Of a DNA stretch of 64,000 nucleotides, positions 8,602-16,749 are shown piece after piece. A model generated the notes under the pieces. It did no database searches, was not told the DNA's origin, and saw only the letters and a program-made list of their open reading frames with translations. Numbering within the stretch: position 1 is the stretch's first letter; each line of letters opens with the position of its first letter. This stretch comes from CAWCTD01 sp963798455 (GTDB lineage Bacteria > Acidobacteriota > Terriglobia > Bryobacterales > Bryobacteraceae), in NCBI GenBank assembly GCA_963798455.1, contig CAWCTD010000003.1:1612001-1676000 (forward strand). The letters run 5' to 3'. The position numbers were made by a program, and so were the translations under genes.

Positions 8602-9630
8602 TTACCCATTCTTCAGAACTGCAAAGAGGTGGTAGGTGCCTGTGGTCCTCTCCTGTGTATCGCTCCGCTGGGTGAGGGTCCCCCAGAGGGCTCTGGCTAT
8701 GGGGCCCGCCACGGACAACGAGACGGCAGTGCCCGCTTCCCGCAGGCGTGTTCTGAACCAGGACGGCGCCTTGGATTCCCGGCCGATTCCCGCCAAGAGC
8801 GGAAACCCCGTCGTCTCGATATGCTCCACACTCAGACCCAGCTTCCCCGCAAGCAGCAGGATGGTTCGCGTGGACAAATATTGGAGATGCTCCAGATCTA
8901 CGCGAAAGCCGACCCACTCTCTGGCAGAGGCGAGGTTTGCACCGGCCGCTCCGCCGTTTGGCGTCCAGATGGCAAGCACTCCCCCCGGGCGCAGGGCCGT
9001 GACTGCCGTTCCCAGAAATTCGGCCGGGTCGGCGAGGTGCTCCACCAGATCGTTGAGCACAATCGCATCCACCGGCCCAGTCTCGGCCAGGCACTGGGAA
9101 AGGTCCTCATAGACGGGTAAGCCGAGGTGTTGCCTGGCGAACTCACGGGCTTCCCGCGAGATCTCAACCCCGAGCGGCTGGGCCCCCGCGGCCCGCATCG
9201 AGAGCAGAAAGCCGCCAAGACCGCACCCCACATCCACAACCCGTTTCCCGCGCAGAGTACCGAGGATGGCGGCCAAGCGGTTTATGCGAAGGTCTGCGCG
9301 CGCGTTTCCGCGAGCAGCCCACAGCATGAACTTCGCGGTTCGGGCGTCACGCCGGGCCGGTCGAAAGGCGTCCCAATAGTCCTGATAGAAACGCTCCAAC
9401 CTCTCCGGCCTGGGCAACGAGGCCACATACCACACTGCACAAGTGGCGCAGTAGGCGACCGGCAGGTCATCGGGGCGGCGCAAGACCTGTACGTTCTGCG
9501 CGCCACAAACAGGACATGGCCGGGGTCCCAGATCCTCGTGCACCCAGCGGGGAACGCGGCAATCAAGCAGCGGCAACTTAGGCAGCGTTGCCGGCGCGGG
9601 AGTGGCCCTCAATGTCGTCAATAATTCCAT
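8602..9630 (-). CDS. Class I SAM methyltransferase with N-terminal zinc ribbon
   Basis: A 342-residue protein. An N-terminal CPVCG...YCATC four-cysteine motif (about residues 39-64) suggests a zinc ribbon, followed by a Rossmann methyltransferase domain with VVDVGCGLGGFLLSMRAAG (SAM-binding motif I) and IVLNDLVEHLADPAEFL. Proteins with this layout commonly methylate sugars in polysaccharide loci (C- or O-methylation), so modification of a repeat-unit or nucleotide sugar is the likely job. The first 13 bases overlap the 3' end of the upstream methyltransferase gene, indicating co-translation. Confidence 0.85.
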   Translation of the reverse strand: MELLTTLRATPAPATLPKLPLLDCRVPRWVHEDLGPRPCPVCGAQNVQVLRRPDDLPVAYCATCAVWYVASLPRPERLERFYQDYWDAFRPARRDARTAKFMLWAARGNARADLRINRLAAILGTLRGKRVVDVGCGLGGFLLSMRAAGAQPLGVEISREAREFARQHLGLPVYEDLSQCLAETGPVDAIVLNDLVEHLADPAEFLGTAVTALRPGGVLAIWTPNGGAAGANLASAREWVGFRVDLEHLQYLSTRTILLLAGKLGLSVEHIETTGFPLLAGIGRESKAPSWFRTRLREAGTAVSLSVAGPIARALWGTLTQRSDTQERTTGTYHLFAVLKNG

Positions 9631-10505
9631 TGGGGCGTTTGGCCTAGCTCGGCCGGTCCATGTTTACGCAGGCAGGCACCGTACGTGCTGGCTAGCACGC
9701 GCCCCGGTGGCAACTGGCGACCGCGAAGCCTGTTGTAGGCGGCATGCAGTGAGTGCCTTAGTGGTTCAATCAGTCTATCCCGGGTGGAGCTACTGGGGTA
9801 CAGAGGATAGATGCTGTTGTCCGAAGTCAATACCCGGAGGGGATGCACCACCTTCTCGGGGTAGACCGGTGAGAAGGAGGCTCGGAGCGCGTCGGAAAGG
9901 CGCCCATATGCGGCTGGGCCGAGCTCGCCGTTACCGCGCAGATCCACGTCAAACGTGAGCACAAATAGGCCAGTCGGACGAAGGATTCGCGTAACTTCGG
10001 AGATTACGTCCTCGAATTCGGGTACGTGCTCCAGAACGCTGACGCAGTAAACGCAGTCGACGGATTCCTCCTCCAAAGCAATGGAACGGGCGTCGGAGAG
10101 CAAAGAAGTCACGGCGCCGCCGCCAGCGGATACCCCGCCGATGGCGCGGTCCACGGAAGATGTCGCCCTAGAATCAGCATCGACGGCAACCACCCTCCAA
10201 CCCAGCCTGGCGACGGCGAATGGAAAGAAAGTAGCGCCCGACCCGAGGTCCACGACCTGCGGTAAAGGGTGTCCGGACAGACTACCGCTGTGGAGTTGCA
10301 GGTGATGGTAGACGAAAGGGTACTCCCACACTCTGATGCAGTTATGGAGCGGGTCTCTAGGCCACGGATAATCTGCACAATGCGGTTGGGAGGCAAGGAA
10401 CTCGCCCTGGATTGATTCAAGGCGCGTGAACAGGGAGCGCCACAGAGGCGTCGACAGGTCATCCAGGGAAGCTAGTCCGGAACGGTCAAAGGGATTGTGT
10501 GTCAA
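9618..10505 (-). CDS. Class I SAM-dependent methyltransferase
   Basis: A 295-residue protein with VVDLGSGATFFPFAVARLG (motif I), VVAVDADSRA (motif II acidic residue) and VYCVSVLEHVPEFEDV plus ILRPTGLFVLTFDVD, all characteristic of Methyltransf_11-like enzymes. The N-terminal 75 residues contain HNCIRVWEYPFVYHHLQ, a block often seen in methyltransferases of polysaccharide loci. The substrate is unknown. It overlaps the flippase gene by 20 bases at its 5' end and the next methyltransferase by 13 bases at its 3' end, so these three are tightly coupled. Base composition is lower in G+C than average for the window. Confidence 0.83.
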   Translation of the reverse strand: MTHNPFDRSGLASLDDLSTPLWRSLFTRLESIQGEFLASQPHCADYPWPRDPLHNCIRVWEYPFVYHHLQLHSGSLSGHPLPQVVDLGSGATFFPFAVARLGWRVVAVDADSRATSSVDRAIGGVSAGGGAVTSLLSDARSIALEEESVDCVYCVSVLEHVPEFEDVISEVTRILRPTGLFVLTFDVDLRGNGELGPAAYGRLSDALRASFSPVYPEKVVHPLRVLTSDNSIYPLYPSSSTRDRLIEPLRHSLHAAYNRLRGRQLPPGRVLASTYGACLRKHGPAELGQTPQWNY

Positions 10506-11874
10506 GCGCTATGACTCCGGTCGGGGCGGATGTTGAAAACCTCTGGGAAGGCCGGAGAAGAGTCGCGGCTAACCAGAAGGTCCACAAAGCGTGTACGAGA
10601 TAGGCGGCGAGGTAAGCACAAGCGAGGGCCTGGGCTCCCCAGCCAAGAGCGAGCAGGCCATAGGTGGTGCAGAGGAAGCAGGCAGCCCAACCCGCATTCA
10701 TGAAGAGGCCTGCCCACATCCTTCCGAAAGCGGCGATCAGATTGCCGACGGGAGTCTGAATCGCAAGCAGGGCTGCGGAAAGCAGCAGAACTTGGAGAAC
10801 GGCGCCTCGGGGTGAGAACGCCCGACCATAGAAAGACATGATCCAGCCACTGCAAGGCAGCAGAACAAGAAGAACTGGAACAGTGCACAGGCCATTTGTC
10901 AGCACAGAGCCGAGGAGTACCTTGCGGGCAGGGTGCCTTTCGCTGGCATTCTGAAGCGAGGAGAGTATGGGGACGACGACTTGGCCGATAAGGCCTGGGA
11001 GGAAAAGCAGTGTGGTCCGCCATTGGTTGGCGGCGTTAAAGACACCCATCTCCGCGTAACCGTTGGGCTCGTTCACCAGCATAGCGGCGGCAACCCAAGC
11101 CGCGGGAGCCACCATGGCGCTGCTCAAGAAAGCCGGCAAGGAGAAGTCCCATAGAACGCGGCGCTCGCTCGCGATGGCGCGATAGCGTATCGGAACGCCA
11201 GCGCGGCGGCACTCGCTGCGCAGAACCCACTGGTTGACCAGGCAGGCAATGGCGGCGGCGAGGACCAGACCGCATACGGCGCCGGGGAGACGCCACAGCA
11301 GCACTCCACCGACCGTGACGGGAAAGGAAAACAGGCCGCGTATGAGGTTGGCGTGAGCGATTGCCTTGAAGGCTTCGAATCCGCAGAGTGCGCCTGTCTG
11401 GGCGCCGTTCAGGGCGTTGCACAGGAGCAGCAGCGCGCCGATGCGAACCTCAAGAACCAGGTGCGGGGCGGCCAGCGTGCGGGCGGCGAGGGAGGGGGCG
11501 AAAATGAAGAGCGCAAGGGAGATCAGGCCACCAGTGGCAAGCGCGACGACGGAGGAGAGGGCGATGATGCGGCCAGCGCGGTCGGGATCTTTGATACGGA
11601 ACTCAGCGACGTATTTTGTGGCTGTCATGCTGAGGCCGAAGCCGGCGAACACGCCAAACATGCCAATGGTGCTATTGATGATCGCGAGTTCACCGAAGCC
11701 CGCCATGCCAAGGATACGCGCGGTGATGACGGAAGCTACGAGGATGGATCCCTGAGAGACGACCGCACCGACCAGGGACCAGAAGGCACCCCAAGCCAGG
11801 CGGCCACGAAGGGAATCCGCGGGAAGGAGTTTCAGAACTCGGCTTCTTGTCTCCCCAAAGTACGTCATGATCAT
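10486..11874 (-). CDS. Polysaccharide flippase, Wzx/MATE-like
   Basis: A 462-residue multispanning protein of the polysaccharide biosynthesis (PST/MVF) superfamily. The N-terminal amphipathic stretch precedes GAFWSLVGAVVSQGSILVAS and ARILGMAGFGELAIINST, the usual first two helices of these flippases, and about 12-14 hydrophobic segments follow. It is expected to flip undecaprenyl-linked repeat units from the cytoplasmic to the periplasmic leaflet for the Wzy polymerase. The start ATG (11874) overlaps as ATGA with the stop of a remnant reading frame resembling the end of a WecB-type epimerase. Confidence 0.88.
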   Translation of the reverse strand: MIMTYFGETRSRVLKLLPADSLRGRLAWGAFWSLVGAVVSQGSILVASVITARILGMAGFGELAIINSTIGMFGVFAGFGLSMTATKYVAEFRIKDPDRAGRIIALSSVVALATGGLISLALFIFAPSLAARTLAAPHLVLEVRIGALLLLCNALNGAQTGALCGFEAFKAIAHANLIRGLFSFPVTVGGVLLWRLPGAVCGLVLAAAIACLVNQWVLRSECRRAGVPIRYRAIASERRVLWDFSLPAFLSSAMVAPAAWVAAAMLVNEPNGYAEMGVFNAANQWRTTLLFLPGLIGQVVVPILSSLQNASERHPARKVLLGSVLTNGLCTVPVLLVLLPCSGWIMSFYGRAFSPRGAVLQVLLLSAALLAIQTPVGNLIAAFGRMWAGLFMNAGWAACFLCTTYGLLALGWGAQALACAYLAAYLVHALWTFWLAATLLRPSQRFSTSAPTGVIALDTQSL

Positions 11875-11962
11875 GCGGCGGTCAGCAGGGCATGTGTCAG
11901 GTGCTCAGCGAGAAGAGCAGCCATCATCCCGTTGGCACGGCCGTCTTCGTACGGGTTTCGCC
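11871..11962 (-). pseudogene. Possible 3' remnant of a UDP-GlcNAc 2-epimerase (WecB-like)
   Basis: Reading leftward, this short frame gives NPYEDGRANGMMAALL and further residues before a TGA that overlaps the flippase ATG as ATGA. NPYxDGRA closely matches the conserved C-terminus of WecB-type UDP-N-acetylglucosamine 2-epimerases, which usually end NPYGDGRA followed by a short helix. Upstream the frame is closed by a TAA within about ten codons, and no other epimerase motif is visible before the polymerase gene, so if real it is only a stub left by a deletion. The identification rests on few residues and may be chance. Confidence 0.35.
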
Positions 11963-12013
11963 CGGTCGTTTACCTCAACGCAGGCTTGGCTGCTTATCTC
12001 ATTGTTCGGCCTG

Positions 12014-13564
12014 TCATACAGCCGCCCTGTTCCGGACCGTCGGCAACGGGAAGGCGCTGTGCGCGCTCGGTCCATAGCGGGCAAAGGCAGCCTCGCGCCG
12101 CGAGACCACCAGTCTGGGGTGCGTGGCACACCCTGTGAGCAGACCCATGATCAGGAAGAACTCGTACGTCATGAAGTTGTCTCCGTTCAGGTAGCCTGTG
12201 ATCACGCTGCCCACGGAAAAGGCAATGATCCAGAGGAAGCTGCGCTTCAGCCTGGGGTCCAAGGTCCCGCGAAACACGGCGAATCCTTCCCGCAACCATT
12301 GCAGGTAGAACCACACAAACAGCAAGGCTCCCGCCACGCCCGTGTTGCGAATCAGATCGACCAGGAAGTTGTGCGAGATGGTTTTCCAGCCCAGTCGCAC
12401 CGACTCGGCGTCCCTGACGGCGTACAGCATGGCTCCATATCCCTGCCCAATTACGGGCGTTGTACGGATCGCATCCTGGAGCGCGCTCCAGGCCGAGATT
12501 CTGGCTTCGATGGTTCCCACGGTGAGATAGCGCGCGGTGAGGGCGTTCTGGAACACAGGCAGCCGTTGCGCCAGAAACAACTCCCGGTAGAGAAAGTCGC
12601 CGGCCACCACGACCACGGCGAACGATCCCATGGACAGGCAGAACACCAGCCAAGGGCGCCGGAAGGCGCGGTAGCGAAACAGCACAAAGGCGCCGGCCGT
12701 GACCACGAGCCCAGCCCACACGGTTCGGGTCTGAGTGCAAAACACGCCGGCGAGCACGAGCGCGACCAGGGTCAACCAGAACCACCGCGACGTTTTCGCC
12801 TGTTCTCTGGCCAGGGTCGCCCCCACCAGACCTGCCAGCAGGGAGAACCCCCAGGTGACCGGGTCCGCGTAATAGGAGTACCCGCGGAAATCTGAGGACG
12901 CGCCTGCCAGGTAGGCAAACACTTTGCCTCCCTGAATCGAATAGGAGAACGTTTCGCTGGCCCAGGCGCGGTCTACAAACGTCGGCCCGCTTCCCAACTG
13001 AATCAGCCCGTAGACCACCGAGAGGCCCGCCAGCACCCCCATGGTTCGCCCGATCCTGGCGAAATGGCGCGGTGTCACCAGCATACCGACGAAGAACATC
13101 GTGAAGGGCAGCACTTCCTGGTGAACCCCGGACAGCACGACCCACCACGGCAAGGACCACGCCGACAGGGCAGTGGCCAAGGTCGCCACCGCCACGAACG
13201 TCGCCAGCAGCCTGCCGCTCCACGGGAGACGCACGCGGCAAAACCTCCGGAAAGCCACGACGGCCAGTATCAACAACAGGCACGCGGGAAGCAGTTGAAT
13301 CCCGAGGTAGACCGCCTGCGGCTGCGGACCGAAGACGAAGATCACTCGTTTTAGCAGTTGCACCAGGCCCTGGCACACCAGGAAGGCGATGATCAGGCCT
13401 TCCAACTGGAAGCGTGAGTAGGCCAACAGCGCCGGGAACAGGATGGCCACCAGGACGACGGATTGGAGCCAAGGCACCACCACGGCCATGCACAGCAGGG
13501 GGACCACACAGACAGCCCCTATCCAAAGTGCGATGGTCCGGCTCTTCGGGAAATCCAGGCTCAT
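12014..13564 (-). CDS. O-antigen polymerase/ligase-like protein (Wzy type)
   Basis: A 516-residue membrane protein with about 11-12 hydrophobic segments. In the C-terminal half, TPVIGQGYGAML and the motif SHNFLVDLIRNTGVAG match the Wzy_C periplasmic signature. The central TQTRTVWAGLVVT stretch corresponds to the conserved arginine region of the family. Expected role: polymerisation of flipped repeat units in the periplasm. It lies between the SBBP-repeat gene and the flippase, which is normal for a Wzx/Wzy pathway. The last 30 or so residues are hydrophilic and run toward the epimerase remnant, so the natural C-terminus may have been altered by the rearrangement there. Confidence 0.85.
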   Translation of the reverse strand: MSLDFPKSRTIALWIGAVCVVPLLCMAVVVPWLQSVVLVAILFPALLAYSRFQLEGLIIAFLVCQGLVQLLKRVIFVFGPQPQAVYLGIQLLPACLLLILAVVAFRRFCRVRLPWSGRLLATFVAVATLATALSAWSLPWWVVLSGVHQEVLPFTMFFVGMLVTPRHFARIGRTMGVLAGLSVVYGLIQLGSGPTFVDRAWASETFSYSIQGGKVFAYLAGASSDFRGYSYYADPVTWGFSLLAGLVGATLAREQAKTSRWFWLTLVALVLAGVFCTQTRTVWAGLVVTAGAFVLFRYRAFRRPWLVFCLSMGSFAVVVVAGDFLYRELFLAQRLPVFQNALTARYLTVGTIEARISAWSALQDAIRTTPVIGQGYGAMLYAVRDAESVRLGWKTISHNFLVDLIRNTGVAGALLFVWFYLQWLREGFAVFRGTLDPRLKRSFLWIIAFSVGSVITGYLNGDNFMTYEFFLIMGLLTGCATHPRLVVSRREAAFARYGPSAHSAFPLPTVRNRAAV

Positions 13565-13609
13565 TTCACCCGCCGGAGGAGAAGACGACCCTTGAAAGAA
13601 GGAAAGTCA

Positions 13610-16600
13610 CTACTTGGGACTCGCCGACAACTCACTCGCCGCCAGTCCCGGGTAGCCTACATAACTCCAGCCGACGCCGGATTGGTACCAGTACAGGACG
13701 CCCGAACTGGTCTTCCCGGCGATGAAATACCGCCCGCCGGTGGCGGCGATGGAGGGTCTGGTGAGCGCCCCGGTGAGAGACTGCCAGGAGCCCTGCCAGC
13801 CGTTTCCGGTTCCTTCCCGAAACGCCTGTACGTAAACGGTATCCCAAACGTTGGTAACCGCGGTGTAGATCATTCCTCCCGTCGCAGCCAAGTCTGGATC
13901 GGTCTTTGCAGTGCCACCGCCGTAGATCCACGTCCCCCATACGTCGCCTTGGAGGCGAACCATCCAGATGTTGTTACCGGTCAACGACCGGATGGCCACG
14001 TAGGCCGCCCCGTCGGAGCCGATGGTGAGGCCTGGCTTGCCCGTCGCCAGCGGCGCCGCCGGGTCTGGAAACCACCCCAGGAACCCGCTCCCCGGCACGT
14101 ATCTTCCGCTGGCGACCACACCGGCGCCATTACGGCCCACCATGTAGATGACGCCGTCCGCGGCGCGGGCGATCGTGGGTTCGGTGGCGAAGTTGCCGCC
14201 CAGCGCGGTCCAGGCTCCGAAACCAACCCCGGGAACATAGTGGTTGATCCAGTAGTAATAAGACGCATCGCGCGCCACAACATAGGCCCCGCCGCTCGGC
14301 TCGGCAGCCACGGCGGGATCGCCGGACATCGAGCAGGCCGCCAAGGTCCAACTACCATCCCACGCCTGGGCCTCCAAGCTGAAATGGTTCAGGTAAACGC
14401 AGCCGGCCGGGGTCCGGCCCGCCACGAACGTGTCCCCAACCGAGTTCCGGGAAATCGCCGGAGCGCTGGAGATGGTACCGAGTGCATTGGACAGGGCGGT
14501 GGAGCCATAGGTGGTCATGATGGTGTTTCCGTAGGGTGACGACCGGAAGACCGCCGTGGGCATCGTATCGCCCAGCTTCGTCACGAAGGCGCTGTAGCCT
14601 CCGGCGTTGACCGACTGGATCGGGTTCTTGAGAGGGAAGTTGGTGGAGAGAGTCTGTCCCGCGATCCACGTGTTCCCGGCGCTGTCCCGGGCCACCGCGT
14701 AGACCGCTTCGCTGTTGCTTCCACCCCAGTAGGTGGCCCCTTCCAGCGCGTTGCCGGCGGGCGCGAGCCACGCCAGAAACCCGTCGTAGCCGCCTGACTT
14801 TAGGGGTTGCACCGCGCCCGAGACCGGGAAGTTGGACGAGGAGGTGTAGCCGGCCACGGCAGCGGCGCCGGAGGAAGTTACCGCGATGCCGTAGGCGTAG
14901 TCGACGCCGGCTCCGCCCAAGTACGTGCTGTAGAGAAGCGCGCTGCCGGTCGGATTCAGCTTGGACACAAAAGCGTCCATGGTCCCGCCGCCAGGCACGG
15001 ACTGGAAGGCGTTGACCGTCGGGAAGTTCCGCGAACTCGTCATCCCGGCCACATAGGCGTTGCCGCTCGCGTCAACCTGAATGGCCGTGCCCATCTCGTT
15101 GGCGGCCACCGTGCCACCGTTGCCGCCGAGATAGGTGCTATAGGCCAGCGCCCTGCCGTCGGAGGAGAACTTGGTCACGAACGCGTCCTGCCCGCCGGCG
15201 TTGCCGCTCGCGAGCGGCTGGAAAACGGGGAAGTTCGCGGATGTAGTCCCGCCCGTAACGTAGGCGTTGCCCGCGGCGTCCACCGCGATGGCATTCGCGA
15301 GGTCACCGCCGCCCCCTCCCAGGTAGGTGCTCCAGACCAGGCTTGTCGCCCCCGGATTCAGCTTCGAGACGAAAGCGTCCTGACCGCCTCCGCTCGCGCC
15401 TTGGAAGCCGTAAATGACCGGAAAGTTCGTCGAGTAAGTGTCCCCGGCCACGTAAGCGTTCCCGGACGCGTCGATGGCGATGGCGTTGCCGCTATCGTTC
15501 CCGCTTCCGCCCAGAAAGGTCGAGTACAGCAAAGCGTTGCCGGTGGAGTTGAGCTTGGCCACGAAAGCGTCGCGGCCCCCGCCGAGCGCCCGCTGTCTGG
15601 CGCCGCTCGTGGTCGGAAAATTCGAGGAGTATGTCCAGCCGGTGACGTAGGCGTTCCCCGAGTTGTCAACCGCCAGGCCGAAGGCGCGGTCGTCCCAACT
15701 TCCGCCCAGATAGGTGCAGTAGACCAGGGCGCTTCCGGCAGAGTTGAGTTTGGCGACGAAAGCGTCCACCCCCCCCCTGCTGACCGGCTGCAACGGGCTG
15801 CCGCCGACGGGGAAATCGGAGGAATCCGTGTAGCCGGCGACGTAGGCGTTGCCGGCCGTGTCAACCGCCAGCGCGCGGATCGTGTCCAGCCCGCCGCCTC
15901 CGAGAAATGTGCTGTAGGAGATGACAGGGTCAATCACCAGCCCGCGATCGCGGTCATACGGGCCCGTCCAGAAGCCCACCGATCCGTCCTTCAGGATGCG
16001 AAATCCCCCTTCGACGGGCGTGCGACGCCCCTCCTCCTCCTGGTAAAGAATCGGCGGCTCTTCCCGTATCTGGCCGTCGCGGACCTCTGCCACCAGACTC
16101 CCGTCCTTTCCGAGGCGCGGCTCCTTCACTCCCTGGTACTTCCAGCGGATCAGGCCGGGATCGGCTCCCGGCTCCAACCGAAACTCCGACTCGAGCTTTG
16201 CTCCTGCCACGCCGTAAACCAGGTCAATCCCGGCATAGAGCGCACGGTAGGCGATGGCTCCGTAGGTCGGCAGGTCTGTGCTCCAATCGCCTGCCCGGTC
16301 GCCCACAAGTAAGTTCACACGGCCGGGCAGCCTCTCCAGGGGCTCGATGCGGGGCTCCGGCCGGTCGCCCATGAAGCGCAACGTCAGCCGCTGGCTGCCG
16401 ACTTTGAACACGCTCTCGGAAGGGCCGAAATAGACGGTCACCTGTCCGGATCGCAGCAGGTACCCCGTCTGGAGGGCGGCGGGGCTCCGGGTGGGCAGAA
16501 AGAACGCAGGCAACGCGCGTTGCCGGGCCTGCGGGAGACTGCCGTCGCCGGGGCGCGTGGCTGCGGCGGCAAGGGAGGCCACCAGGAAGGCCGAGCTGGC

Positions 16601-16639
16601 TAGCTGGGCCCAGACTTTGAAACGTGTCGTCGGCTTCAT
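13610..16639 (-). CDS. Secreted SBBP-repeat beta-propeller protein
   Basis: A 1009-residue exported protein. A signal peptide (about residues 1-27, ending in an Ala-rich region) is followed by a domain to about residue 240 ending in GLVIDPVISYSTFLGG, the conserved lead-in to SBBP repeats. About seven repeats of roughly 55-60 residues follow (about 240-670), each built around YSTYLGG...GNAYVAG.T.S.NFP...GG.DAFV.KL. The remaining 340 residues contain further propeller-like blades (for example EPTIARAADGVIYMVGRNG). Such proteins are extracellular or surface-attached; the function is unknown. AGGAG precedes the ATG. Placement inside the polysaccharide operon suggests a partner in the extracellular matrix, by inference only. 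Confidence 0.88.
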   Translation of the reverse strand: MKPTTRFKVWAQLASSAFLVASLAAAATRPGDGSLPQARQRALPAFFLPTRSPAALQTGYLLRSGQVTVYFGPSESVFKVGSQRLTLRFMGDRPEPRIEPLERLPGRVNLLVGDRAGDWSTDLPTYGAIAYRALYAGIDLVYGVAGAKLESEFRLEPGADPGLIRWKYQGVKEPRLGKDGSLVAEVRDGQIREEPPILYQEEEGRRTPVEGGFRILKDGSVGFWTGPYDRDRGLVIDPVISYSTFLGGGGLDTIRALAVDTAGNAYVAGYTDSSDFPVGGSPLQPVSRGGVDAFVAKLNSAGSALVYCTYLGGSWDDRAFGLAVDNSGNAYVTGWTYSSNFPTTSGARQRALGGGRDAFVAKLNSTGNALLYSTFLGGSGNDSGNAIAIDASGNAYVAGDTYSTNFPVIYGFQGASGGGQDAFVSKLNPGATSLVWSTYLGGGGGDLANAIAVDAAGNAYVTGGTTSANFPVFQPLASGNAGGQDAFVTKFSSDGRALAYSTYLGGNGGTVAANEMGTAIQVDASGNAYVAGMTSSRNFPTVNAFQSVPGGGTMDAFVSKLNPTGSALLYSTYLGGAGVDYAYGIAVTSSGAAAVAGYTSSSNFPVSGAVQPLKSGGYDGFLAWLAPAGNALEGATYWGGSNSEAVYAVARDSAGNTWIAGQTLSTNFPLKNPIQSVNAGGYSAFVTKLGDTMPTAVFRSSPYGNTIMTTYGSTALSNALGTISSAPAISRNSVGDTFVAGRTPAGCVYLNHFSLEAQAWDGSWTLAACSMSGDPAVAAEPSGGAYVVARDASYYYWINHYVPGVGFGAWTALGGNFATEPTIARAADGVIYMVGRNGAGVVASGRYVPGSGFLGWFPDPAAPLATGKPGLTIGSDGAAYVAIRSLTGNNIWMVRLQGDVWGTWIYGGGTAKTDPDLAATGGMIYTAVTNVWDTVYVQAFREGTGNGWQGSWQSLTGALTRPSIAATGGRYFIAGKTSSGVLYWYQSGVGWSYVGYPGLAASELSASPK

Positions 16640-16749
16640 GAAGGGTCTCCTGTGCGCTTTCTTCGGACGGACTATCGGCGGGCTTTCGGCTTAGAAGGTG
16701 CCTGGGCGGCCAAGAAGGGACCAAGGGCGCGGGGCTACAGCGCGAAGAC

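Noticed and set aside
14600..15930. Regularly spaced similar sequences that might suggest a CRISPR array or satellite
   Set aside because: The spacing is about 170-180 bases and in frame; the units are the codons of SBBP protein repeats, not short identical repeats with unique spacers.
14807..16312. A 500-codon open frame on the plus strand opposite the SBBP-repeat gene
   Set aside because: Antisense shadow of a repetitive coding sequence; the apparent protein repeats mirror the SBBP units.
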